DNA from: Myxococcus eversor
Lineage (GTDB): Bacteria; Myxococcota; Myxococcia; Myxococcales; Myxococcaceae
DNA: 64,000 nt
Reading direction: 5' to 3'
Assembly (NCBI RefSeq): GCF_010894455.1
Contig: NZ_JAAIXY010000002.1
Span: forward strand, 310,001-374,000
The notes under the pieces: model-generated
What the model was told of the DNA's origin: nothing
The model's database searches: none
The model's input: the letters and a program-made list of their open reading frames with translations, nothing else
In this document: piece after piece, positions 27,200-35,037 of the stretch
Layout: every line of letters starts with the position of its first letter
Position numbering within the stretch: position 1 is the stretch's first letter
Made by a program: the position numbers and the translations under genes

Positions 27200-28230
27200 C
27201 GTCGGGGCCGCGCCCGCTGGCCGAGTCACCTCGCGCGCTGTTGCACCTGCTCTACAACGGCGCCAGGGCGGTGGACGTGGTGGAGGCGTCGCTCCAACTG
27301 GGGCTGCTCGAGTCGCTGGAAGGCCCCACTCCCGTGTCGCTGGCGGAGCTGTCGGCGAAGCACGGCCTGGTGCCAGGACGGCTCTACAAGCTGCTGGACT
27401 GCCTGGAGAGCCTGGGCCTGGTGAGCCGCGCGCAGGACACGGACGCGCTCGCGTCCGCGCGCTACCACGCGGTGCCGGGGCTGCGCGAGGCGGCCATCGC
27501 CGTGGCGGGCCGGGAGAAGGACCGCGAGAAGTTCCCCTGGCGCGCGCTGCACGGGCGGCTGGGCGACGTCGTGCGCGGACAGCACTCCATCTCCCCGGAC
27601 GACTTCGACTGGCCGCTGCGCACCCAGGAGCAGTTGGAGGGCTTCGAGACGAGCATGGCCGTGGGCCTGCCGCCCATCCTGGAGTCGCTGCGCCTGCACT
27701 CAGCGCGGCTGTGGAAGGGCGACGCGCGCGTGCTGGACGTGGGAGGCGGCGACGGCAGCCTCGCGGCGCTGCTCACGCGCGAGCACCCCACCCTGCGCAC
27801 GGACGTCTACAACCTGCCGGCGACGGGCGCGCTGGTGGAGCGCACGCGCGAGCGCTTCGGCCTGACGCCGTCCCAGTTGGGCTTCGTGGGCGGCGACTTC
27901 CTCACCGAGCCCCTGCCCCAGGGCTACGACGTGCTGACGTTCGTCCGCGTGCTGCACGACTGGTCCGCGCAGACGGCGCAGTCGCTGCTGAAGGCCGCGT
28001 GGGCGGCGCTCCCGTCCGGTGGCCGCGTGGTCATCTGCGAGGAGTTCCGCACGCCCGAGCGTCTGGCCGCGCAGTTCTTCTGGACGTACTTCCTCATCGG
28101 CGTGGACTCGTGCGTCAGCCGGCTGCGCGAGGTGGAGCTGTACCTCCAGATGCTCCAGGACGCGGGCTTCCACGAGCTGGAGGTGCTGCGCGGCGGGCCC
28201 TTCGAGCTGGTGACGGCCGTGAAGCGCTGA
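27196..28230 (+). CDS. SAM-dependent methyltransferase (PF00891-type O-methyltransferase)
   Basis: A 344-residue methyltransferase with the small-molecule O-methyltransferase layout. An N-terminal winged-helix dimerisation domain (AVDVVEASLQLGLLESL, LYKLLDCLESLGLVSR) is followed by a Rossmann domain with SAM motif VLDVGGGDGSLAA (179-191), VYNLPATG, GDFLTEPLP, and the catalytic-type His254 in RVLHDWS. Relatives methylate phenols and some carbons, including 3-hydroxykynurenine in actinomycete antibiotic pathways. The GTG at 27196 shares GTGA with the stop of the dioxygenase-family gene, so the two are translationally coupled and probably act on the same tryptophan-derived substrate. That shared pathway is inference. 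Confidence 0.9.
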   Translation: MTSGPRPLAESPRALLHLLYNGARAVDVVEASLQLGLLESLEGPTPVSLAELSAKHGLVPGRLYKLLDCLESLGLVSRAQDTDALASARYHAVPGLREAAIAVAGREKDREKFPWRALHGRLGDVVRGQHSISPDDFDWPLRTQEQLEGFETSMAVGLPPILESLRLHSARLWKGDARVLDVGGGDGSLAALLTREHPTLRTDVYNLPATGALVERTRERFGLTPSQLGFVGGDFLTEPLPQGYDVLTFVRVLHDWSAQTAQSLLKAAWAALPSGGRVVICEEFRTPERLAAQFFWTYFLIGVDSCVSRLREVELYLQMLQDAGFHELEVLRGGPFELVTAVKR

Positions 28231-28238
28231 AGACAGCA

Positions 28239-28278
28239 CGGGCCAGGGCAGGCACTGCGTCTCCTCTGCCCTGGCCCG
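28239..28278. terminator. Strong bidirectional hairpin terminator
   Basis: A perfect 13-bp stem (28239-28251 with 28266-28278, arm CGGGCCAGGGCAG) with a 14-nt loop lies 8 bp after the methyltransferase stop, between two convergent genes. It is the most stable simple hairpin I found in the window. Confidence 0.75.
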
Positions 28279-28397
28279 ATGGGGACCTTCCTCACGACGA
28301 CCCGTGCGCTGGGGGGAGGGGAGGAGCGCCAGGGTCCACGCACCCTGACATGCCCGCGCTCGCGCGCCCATTGCCTGCAAGTGCCGGCCCCGGGGAC

Positions 28398-29099
28398 TCA
28401 GACTCCTGCTGGCCGGTGAACACCCAGCTGGCACCCGAGCACCGCCAGCTGCGTGCGGTTCTCCGAGCCCAGCTTCTTGTAGATGCTGGTGATGTGCGCC
28501 TTCACCGTGCGCTCGGTGATGCTCAGGCACGCGGCGATTTTCAGGTTGTCCGCGCCCGCGGCCACGTAGCCCAGCACCTCCCGCTCGCGCGGCGTCAGGA
28601 GCCCCAGCTCCACGCCGCCCATGGGGACCTCCTCCTGCTGCACGAAGCCCGGGACGGAGGGTACCCAGGAAAGCCCCGTGGGCATCAGCCGCTCTCCGCG
28701 CGCGACGCGAGTCACCGCTTCGACGACCTCCGCGCAGCCCACGTTGTGTTTCCACAGGTAGCCCGCGGCGCCCGCCTGGAGGCACTGCTCCACCACCTCG
28801 GGCTCATGGTGGCTCGACAACACCAGCGCCTTCACCGACGGATAGAAGTCGTGCAGACACTGCAGCGCCGTCATCCCCGTGGCCGTTCCGTCCTGGTCCG
28901 GGGGTTCCAACCGCAAGTCCAGCACGGCCACGTGCGGCATCTGCTCCCGCACTCTCGCCAGGAAAGGCGGTGTCTGTGCGCAGCGCGCCACCACGTCCAT
29001 TCCAGCGCTCTCCAGCACCAACACCAGACTCTCCCTGAAGACCTGCTGGTCTTCCAAGAGGGCCACTCGGATTCGCTCATTGGAAATGTCTGTTGTCAT
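28398..29099 (-). CDS. LuxR/NarL-family response regulator
   Basis: A 233-residue two-domain regulator. The receiver (about 10-130) has acidic LLEDQQ, phospho-Asp in VAVLDLRLEPPDQDG, Ser pair LVLSSHHEP and Lys in GYLWKHN. The C-terminal LuxR helix-turn-helix (about 168-228) reads LTPREREVLGYVAAG and ITERTVKAHITSIYKKLGSE. It should bind DNA as a dimer when phosphorylated. The ATG at 29099 has GGAG upstream and begins the folded domain. It is divergent from the histidine kinase at 29411, its likely partner. Confidence 0.93.
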   Translation of the reverse strand: MTTDISNERIRVALLEDQQVFRESLVLVLESAGMDVVARCAQTPPFLARVREQMPHVAVLDLRLEPPDQDGTATGMTALQCLHDFYPSVKALVLSSHHEPEVVEQCLQAGAAGYLWKHNVGCAEVVEAVTRVARGERLMPTGLSWVPSVPGFVQQEEVPMGGVELGLLTPREREVLGYVAAGADNLKIAACLSITERTVKAHITSIYKKLGSENRTQLAVLGCQLGVHRPAGV

Positions 29100-29410
29100 C
29101 ACCACTCCAGATGCCACCAGCGCTCTTGGGATTCAGCACGGCGAGCGCCACTCCAGCTGCCTTGTTCATCAGAGGATGTTCAAAGAGTGTGCAGGGAACG
29201 TTCAGGGTGAGCAGTGCCATCGTTCCGGGGGACCTCCATTCACAGGACGGAGCTGGGGGTGTTTCTTCACCCATATTCCAGACATCCAGACTCCGGGCAC
29301 CGGGGATTGGACACACAGTCCACACAAGACATACCCGTGCGGGCAAGACGTCCGCGCTGGTGGGTCCCCCTCTCTTGTCGCCGCCATCGGCCTGGGTTAC
29401 AGCTCAAGGC
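29100..29410. other. 311-bp divergent control region
   Basis: No gene. The spacer between the LuxR regulator and the kinase holds repeated GTTC elements (GTTCATC, GATGTTCAA, and the palindrome GAACGTTC at 29196-29203), which could be binding sites for the regulator. No convincing promoter boxes were found. Confidence 0.4.
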
Positions 29411-30640
29411 ATGTCACCCGCGTCTTCACCTGGGAATGAGCTCAAGGCCATCCTCGAAAAGGTAAGAAAGACACACGGCCCTGACTTCGAGCACGAGCCG
29501 CTGGCCCCCGCCAGACATTCCTGGGCCCTGGAAGGCATCGCGGGCGCGCTCGCGGTGCTGCGGGGTGACGTGGTGCAGTGGGTCAACCTGCGCTGGCAAT
29601 CCCTGACGTTGGCGCGGGGCCCGTGGCGTCGGCTGACGGACAGCGGGCAGGAGGAGGGGCCCTCGCTGCTCACGTTGCGCAGCGTCGTCGCCGCGGAGGC
29701 CCGTGCGCTCGAGGGGGCTTCGGAGGACGCGGCCCGCACCACGCGCTACAGCTACGCGGGAGGTCACCAGCAGATGGAGGTGTGCGTCTGCCGCGTCAGC
29801 CCCGACGTGCCGGTGGTGCTGGTGCTCGCCCAGGATGTGACCGAGCAGGTTCGCGTGGAGGAGACGCTGGAGCGCGAGCGCCGCGCGCTGGCCGAGCGGG
29901 AGCACCTGCGCATGCTGAGCGAGCAGGCCTCCGGCATCGCACATGACCTGAGCAGTCTGCTGGTGGCGATGAAGCTGCGGCTGGAGATGCTCCAGATGAG
30001 CGACGCGAAGCAGCAGCGGGCCCCCGCCGCGGCGCCGCCCGCGCACGTGGACACCCTGCTGCGCATCGTCGCGGACGCCACCACCCGGCTGTCGCGCCTG
30101 CGGGACTTCGCGCGCCAGCGGCCGGAGTCGCCGGTGGAGCCCGTGCAGTTGGCGGACGTGGTGCGCGACTCGGTGGAGATCGCCCGCGACGAGCTGGAGT
30201 CCCGGGCCTCGAGGCAGGGGCTGACGCTGCTCCTGGACGTGGACGTGCCCCGGCTGCCGCTGGTGGAGAGCTCCGCGGCCGACTTGCGCTGCGTCGTCCT
30301 CAACCTGCTGCGCAACGCGCGCGACGCCATGCCCCAGGGCGGCACCCTGCGCGTGCGCGGACGCCCGGCGCTGGGCCACGCCATCATCACCGTGGAGGAC
30401 GAGGGCACCGGCATCCCCGAGGAGCACCTGCTCTCCATCTTCCAGCCCTTCTTCACCACCAAGGGCCAGCACGGCACCGGGCTGGGGCTGTCCATGGCCC
30501 ATGACGTGGTGACGCGCGCGCATGGCACCCTCACCGCCGCCAACCGCCCGGAGGGAGGCGCCATCTTCACCATCACCCTGCCCTCCCTGCAGCGAAAGGC
30601 CCCCGCCCGGGAGCGCCCCGCCTCCTGGCGCTCCGGCTGA
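29411..30640 (+). CDS. Cytoplasmic sensor histidine kinase (PAS-like)
   Basis: A 409-residue kinase without membrane helices. The N-terminal half (about 25-145) resembles a PAS domain and ends with VLVLAQDVTEQVRVEETLER, the usual PAC-to-coiled-coil junction. HisKA carries His178 in SGIAHDLSSLLVAMKLR; HATPase_c has LNLLRNARDAMP, DEGTGIPEEH and GTGLGLSMAHDVVTRAHG. The FFTTKGQHGTGLGLS sequence is typical of NtrB-like kinases. The ATG at 29411 is the first start that yields only the folded domain. Its divergent neighbour is a LuxR response regulator, and the receiver at 30850 lies about 200 bp downstream, so either may be its target. Confidence 0.9.
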   Translation: MSPASSPGNELKAILEKVRKTHGPDFEHEPLAPARHSWALEGIAGALAVLRGDVVQWVNLRWQSLTLARGPWRRLTDSGQEEGPSLLTLRSVVAAEARALEGASEDAARTTRYSYAGGHQQMEVCVCRVSPDVPVVLVLAQDVTEQVRVEETLERERRALAEREHLRMLSEQASGIAHDLSSLLVAMKLRLEMLQMSDAKQQRAPAAAPPAHVDTLLRIVADATTRLSRLRDFARQRPESPVEPVQLADVVRDSVEIARDELESRASRQGLTLLLDVDVPRLPLVESSAADLRCVVLNLLRNARDAMPQGGTLRVRGRPALGHAIITVEDEGTGIPEEHLLSIFQPFFTTKGQHGTGLGLSMAHDVVTRAHGTLTAANRPEGGAIFTITLPSLQRKAPARERPASWRSG

Positions 30641-30849
30641 CCGTCCCCGAGTCCGGAGGCCCCGGGCGGGTGGAGTCCCACCCGGACCACCCGTCACGTC
30701 CTGCCGCCGTCACGAGAAAGTCGGGCCCCCCGAGGAAGGGGGATGGCGACAGGGACGCGCGCCTAGGTGATAATCCGTAGGCCACCCGGCCTGGTGGCGA
30801 TATCCGGTGGGCGGCGGCACCCAATCCGCGCTCTCAAGGGGGAGGCGTC

Positions 30850-31254
30850 ATGTCGGAGAAGAAGATCCGCGTGCTGGTGGTGGATGATGACCAGGAGCAG
30901 CTCGACCTGGCGGAGCGCTCGCTGTCCGCGTATGGCTTCGATGTTCGCACGCACCGCTCGTCGCTGGGCGTCTCCAACCTGGTGCGCACGACGCTGCCGG
31001 ACCTGGTGCTGCTGGACGTCAACATCCCCGCGCTCACCGGGGACAAGGTGCTGACGCTGGCGCGGGGACAGGCCCCGGCCGGCACGCGCTTCGTGCTCTT
31101 CTCCGCCTCCGACGAGTCCAAGCTGCGCGCGCTGGCCCTGGCCTCGGGCGCGGACGGCTACATCACCAAGAGCACCCAGGGCGAGGAGCTGGCCAAGAAG
31201 CTCCACGCCATCCACGCCAAGGGCCGCACCGGAGCGTCCGCGCCGGCCCCGTAG
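30850..31254 (+). CDS. Single-domain response regulator, paralogue of 25761-26156
   Basis: A 134-residue stand-alone receiver with VVDDDQE, phospho-Asp in LVLLDVNIPAL, LFSASDES and Lys in GYITKSTQG. GGGGGAGG precedes the ATG. It is about 60% identical by eye to the receiver at 25761, and their alpha4-beta5-alpha5 faces are nearly the same, suggesting a shared or competing partner. It ends 13 bp before the convergent UbiB-like gene. Confidence 0.93.
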   Translation: MSEKKIRVLVVDDDQEQLDLAERSLSAYGFDVRTHRSSLGVSNLVRTTLPDLVLLDVNIPALTGDKVLTLARGQAPAGTRFVLFSASDESKLRALALASGADGYITKSTQGEELAKKLHAIHAKGRTGASAPAP

Positions 31255-31267
31255 GGCCCGCCCCGCT

Positions 31268-32572
31268 TCAGCTCAACAGCTCCGCCATCTCCAGGAAGAC
31301 GCCGCGGAAGTCACCCCGCGCGCCGATGAGCCGCAGGTTCTGCGCCAGCCCACCCGTGGAGCGGAAGAACATCACCGCTTCCGCCGGCGGCTTGATTTTG
31401 AGGAAGCGCGCCGCGTTGCGGGTGAAGTGGTTGCGCATGTCGCGGGTGATTTCGCAGGACATGTAGTCGTACGGCGTCAGCCGCATGGGCCTGCCGGCGA
31501 TGTGCAGCACCTCGCGGATCAACTCCGCGGCCTCCTCGCCGGGCAGCTCCACCGTGAAGCCCACCTCCTGGCTCAGCCGGAGGATATCCATGGGCTCCAG
31601 CCGCATGGACTGCAGGAACATGCGCCGGTTGGCGTCCACGAAGCGCGGGCTGAAGCGCTTGATGGAGCCGAAGTCCAACAGCCCCAGCCGCCCGTCCGGC
31701 ATCACCATGAAGTTGCCCGGGTGCGGGTCCGCGTGGATTTCGCCCGAGCCGAAGAAGGGCCCGTACGTCGCGCGGATGAGCTGCCGCGACACGCGGAAGC
31801 GCTCGTCGTTGGAGTCCACCGTCGTCACCCAATCCTTCAGGGTGGGCCCCTCCAGCAGCTCCAGCGTCAGCACGCGCTCGGCGCTGTGGCTGGCGATGAC
31901 CTTCGGGACGTACAGGTCCTTCAGGTCCGCCACCCCGCGCGCGAAGCCCTCCGCCAGCGAGGCCTCTCGGCGGTAGTCCAGCTCCAGCAGCAGCTCGTCG
32001 CGGAACTCGTTGAAGTAGGCGGAGCCGTCCATCAGCCGCGACGCCATCGAGACTGTCTTCACGACGAGGCCCAGGTTCTCCATGTCGTGGGTGAGCGACT
32101 CGGCGATGCCCGGGTACTGGACCTTCACGGCGACGACGCGGCCGTCCTCCAGCACCGCGCGGTGCACCTGGCCCAGCGACGCGGCGGCCAGCGGCTCCTT
32201 GCTGAACTCGCGGAAGGCGTCCTCGGGAGAAGCCCCCAGCTCCTGGCGCACCACGCGCGTCACCATGTCGTAGGACATGGCGGGGGCCTGGTTCTGCAGC
32301 CGCGCCAGCACCTGCCGCACCTCCGGGGTGAGCAGGTCCGGGTCCATGGAGATGGCCTGGCCCAGCTTCATGGCCGCGCCCTTGAGCTCCCCCAGGGTGG
32401 CGACGAGCTTCTCCGCGGAGCTCTTGCTGAGCAGCTCCGGCGTGCCGCCAGCCAGGCGCTTCGCGCTGCTCTTGAGCACGTCGGTGCCCACCTGCATGGA
32501 GAGGCCCGCCAGCTTGCGCAGCCGGGTGAAGCGCCCTTGAGGAGGAAGCGAGTCGTCGGAGTCAGAGGCCAT
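31268..32572 (-). CDS. ABC1/UbiB/COQ8-family atypical kinase
   Basis: A 434-residue member of the ADCK/UbiB family. It shows the KxGQ element ([19 protein letters not shown]), the family Ala-rich nucleotide loop in place of a Gly-rich one ([13 protein letters not shown]), the catalytic Lys in VAVKVQYPG, the HADPHPGNF catalytic motif and metal-binding LLDFGSIKR. UbiB proteins support ubiquinone synthesis or lipid metabolism through ATPase rather than protein-kinase activity. Unlike E. coli UbiB there are no C-terminal membrane helices. The ATG at 32572 follows AGGGG. It is co-directional with the Ser/Thr kinase 78 bp upstream. Confidence 0.92.
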   Translation of the reverse strand: MASDSDDSLPPQGRFTRLRKLAGLSMQVGTDVLKSSAKRLAGGTPELLSKSSAEKLVATLGELKGAAMKLGQAISMDPDLLTPEVRQVLARLQNQAPAMSYDMVTRVVRQELGASPEDAFREFSKEPLAAASLGQVHRAVLEDGRVVAVKVQYPGIAESLTHDMENLGLVVKTVSMASRLMDGSAYFNEFRDELLLELDYRREASLAEGFARGVADLKDLYVPKVIASHSAERVLTLELLEGPTLKDWVTTVDSNDERFRVSRQLIRATYGPFFGSGEIHADPHPGNFMVMPDGRLGLLDFGSIKRFSPRFVDANRRMFLQSMRLEPMDILRLSQEVGFTVELPGEEAAELIREVLHIAGRPMRLTPYDYMSCEITRDMRNHFTRNAARFLKIKPPAEAVMFFRSTGGLAQNLRLIGARGDFRGVFLEMAELLS

Positions 32573-32650
32573 GGGTACCCCTGGATTAACGAGGAGGCAC
32601 CCCCAGGACGCAAGACACCGCCCTGCTTCCTTCAACGCCCGTCCGCCCGC

Positions 32651-34450
32651 CTAACGCGGTGTGGGCGTGTTGCGCAGCCGGGCCCGCATGGCGCGCCAGC
32701 GCTTGAGGCCCTCCAAATCCAGCGGATCCATCCTCACGGCCTGCTCGTAGGCGGCGAGCGCCTCCTGGAGCCTGCCCACCGAGGAGAGCGCGTCACCGGA
32801 CAGCCGCTGCACCGCCGCGCGGCCGTCCCGGCCGGGGAACTCGGTGAGGAAGCGGCGGCGGCAGTGCTCCAGCGCGGTGGCGGTGAGGCCCGCGGCGAGG
32901 CAGCGCTCCACACCCTCCACGTTGCCCAGCCTCGCGTCGTATTCAGCCCGTCGCTCCACATGACCCAGCACGTGGAGCGCGGTGGCCACCCGCTCGCCCA
33001 CCCGCTCCAACTGGGCGCGCTGGCCCAGGGACAGGTTGCGGCTCTTGAGCGGCTCCAGCGCGGTGCGCGCGCGGCTCGCTCCCGCGCGCAGCGTCTCCGG
33101 GGTGGCGTCGCGAGGCACCTCGAGCACCGCGTAGTGGTCGCCCGCCAGGCGGGCCCGGAAGCCCTGGAGCACCCGCTCCGCCACCGCGTCCTCCTGCATG
33201 GGGGACGGCGGAGGCGTGGGCGGCTCCAGCCGGACGCCGGACTTCACCCGCGCCAGCGCTTCATGGAAGGCCGGCGAGTTGTCGCGAAGCTGCACGCCGA
33301 AGCCCGGCGTCATCCGCCACGCCCGGGCCTGCTCCTCCGTCACGTGACGCACCACCTGGCCGGTGCAGGCCAGCTCACCGCCGGGCAGCCTCAAGAGGAG
33401 GCCCACGTCGGACAGGAGCGGCGGCGGGGCCGCGCTGGTGTGGAGGAAGATGCCGGCGCGGCCCACCCACTCGCAGCGCAGCTCCTGCGAGTGCGGCGTG
33501 CCCGCCATGCGCACCCGCGCGGTGAAGCCGGGAACGGGGGGCTCGGGCTCCGGCGCGAGCGCGGTGGCCAGCGCCGCGCGCAGGTCCGCGGCCTGGGCGA
33601 AGCGGTCCGCCGGACGCTTGGCCAGCGCGCGCAGGAGCACGCGGGACAGCGCGGGCGGCACACCGGGCTGCACCTCGTGCGGCGGCACCGGCTGCTTCTG
33701 GAGGTGACCGATGAGCACCTCCGCCGCCGTGCGCCCCGCGAAGGGCACGCGCCCGGTGAGCAGGAAGTAGCCCAGCACGCCCACCGCGTAGATGTCCGTG
33801 CGCGCGTCCACCACGTCGTCGCCGCACTGCTCGGGCGCCATGAACTCCGGCGTCCCCAGGAGCACTCCCACTTCCGTGGTGTGCAGTCCCGCGGGACGCG
33901 ACAAGAGCTTGGCGATGCCGAAGTCCAACAGCTTCACGCGCTGGCGGCCCAACAGCCCCGGCACCAGGAAGACGTTGGCCGGCTTCAAGTCGCGGTGGAC
34001 GATGCCGTGCGCGTGCGCGGCGCCCAGCGCGTCACACACCTGCGAGAGCAGATTGACCACCAGCGCCGGAGCGAGCGGCCCCTGCGCGAAGGCCGCCAGG
34101 CTCTGCCCCTCCAGGTACTCCATGACGAGGTAGGGGCGCCCTTCGCGCACGTCCAGGTCGTAGAGCGCGACGACATTCTCGTGCTGCACCACCGTCAGCG
34201 TGCGCGCCTCCGACAGGAAGCGGGCGACGAGGTCCGGGTCCTGCGCCAGGTGCGAGTGCAGCACCTTGATGGCGACGCGCTTCTGGATGAGGGCGTGCTC
34301 GGCCAGCATCACCGTGCCCATGCCGCCCCGGCCCAGCTCCTTCAAGAGCTTGAAGTGCCCCAGTTGCTGCCCCACCAGCGAATTGGCGGGCGTGGCGGGC
34401 ACCGGCGTGGGCTCCACCAACATCGGCGGCGGAGTCCCCGCGTACAGCAT
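32651..34450 (-). CDS. Ser/Thr protein kinase with PilZ, degenerate J-like and TPR segments
   Basis: A 599-residue cytoplasmic protein. The kinase domain (about 30-295) is complete: LGRGGMGTV, Lys62, HRDLKPAN with Asp153, DFG Asp177, GTPEFMAPEQ. A PilZ-like domain (about 305-405: FTARVRMAGTPH, GRAGIFLHTSA) is a possible cyclic-di-GMP binder, although the usual RxxxR motif is not clear. Residues about 438-508 read like a J domain (DHYAVLEVPRDATPETLRAG to RRAEYDARLG) but lack HPD. TPR-like helices finish the protein (LQEALAAYEQAVRMDPLDLE). There is no transmembrane segment. The ATG at 34450 follows GGAGGG. The frame runs on to 34624, but that part is Pro/Cys-rich and unlikely to be translated. 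Confidence 0.9.
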   Translation of the reverse strand: MLYAGTPPPMLVEPTPVPATPANSLVGQQLGHFKLLKELGRGGMGTVMLAEHALIQKRVAIKVLHSHLAQDPDLVARFLSEARTLTVVQHENVVALYDLDVREGRPYLVMEYLEGQSLAAFAQGPLAPALVVNLLSQVCDALGAAHAHGIVHRDLKPANVFLVPGLLGRQRVKLLDFGIAKLLSRPAGLHTTEVGVLLGTPEFMAPEQCGDDVVDARTDIYAVGVLGYFLLTGRVPFAGRTAAEVLIGHLQKQPVPPHEVQPGVPPALSRVLLRALAKRPADRFAQAADLRAALATALAPEPEPPVPGFTARVRMAGTPHSQELRCEWVGRAGIFLHTSAAPPPLLSDVGLLLRLPGGELACTGQVVRHVTEEQARAWRMTPGFGVQLRDNSPAFHEALARVKSGVRLEPPTPPPSPMQEDAVAERVLQGFRARLAGDHYAVLEVPRDATPETLRAGASRARTALEPLKSRNLSLGQRAQLERVGERVATALHVLGHVERRAEYDARLGNVEGVERCLAAGLTATALEHCRRRFLTEFPGRDGRAAVQRLSGDALSSVGRLQEALAAYEQAVRMDPLDLEGLKRWRAMRARLRNTPTPR

Positions 34451-35037
34451 CGTGTTGCCCTCCGCGGGCGTGGGCCGATGAGGACGCACCCAGGTCGGGC
34501 AGTCACTCGGGTCGGAGTGCGAAGGCACGCAGGAGCAGGTGGCGTTCTGGAGGAACACGGGAGCGGGATGAGGACGGCGGGGACAGGGGTCTATTGCGGC
34601 GGGTATCTGCGAGCCATGTGCCACCCGGGATTCAACCGCGCTGGCACTGGATCTTCATGCGGAAGGCCTTGAAGGACTTTGGGTTCCGGACAGTGGCGGG
34701 AGAACACCTCCCGTCTGGCTGAAATTGTCCCCTTCTCTCTCCGCAGAAACTACAGCCATTCGGTTGAAAACATTACCGCCAGCCTCGCTTTCGGCGGGCT
34801 TGTTACAGGGAATCCATTTCTCTCTGTAGCACTGTCGTGTTTTCAGGAAGACGTTCCTCGCCTTTCCGGAGTCAGCCCCCCGCCCTTCGAAGAGACGCAT
34901 GGGGTCGGGTTCCTTGAGTCGAAAGATGTGACGAGGGTGCACGGGCCGCTGGAAGGCCCCGCGCTACAGGTCGCTCCGCGCGGGAACCTTTCTCGAGAAG
35001 GGGGTGTCTGGCGCGCCGCTGGGGCCGTCCTCGAGAG
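34451..35037. other. 587-bp divergent intergenic region
   Basis: The longest non-coding stretch of the window, between the Ser/Thr kinase and the S41 peptidase genes. Its middle (about 34680-34840) is much richer in A+T than its surroundings, as expected of promoters, and has a small inverted repeat CGGGAG/CTCCCG near 34700. I saw no open frame with convincing codon use and no clear -35/-10 pair. Confidence 0.5.

Noticed and set aside
31427-34672. A 1081-codon open frame on the plus strand opposite the UbiB-like and Ser/Thr kinase genes
   Set aside because: Same shadow composition; both minus-strand genes have complete catalytic motifs and good ribosome-binding sites.
34655-34942. A 95-codon minus-strand frame in the 587-bp spacer
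   Set aside because: It lies in the A+T-rich promoter-like stretch, lacks the strong third-position G+C of real genes here and has no ribosome-binding site.
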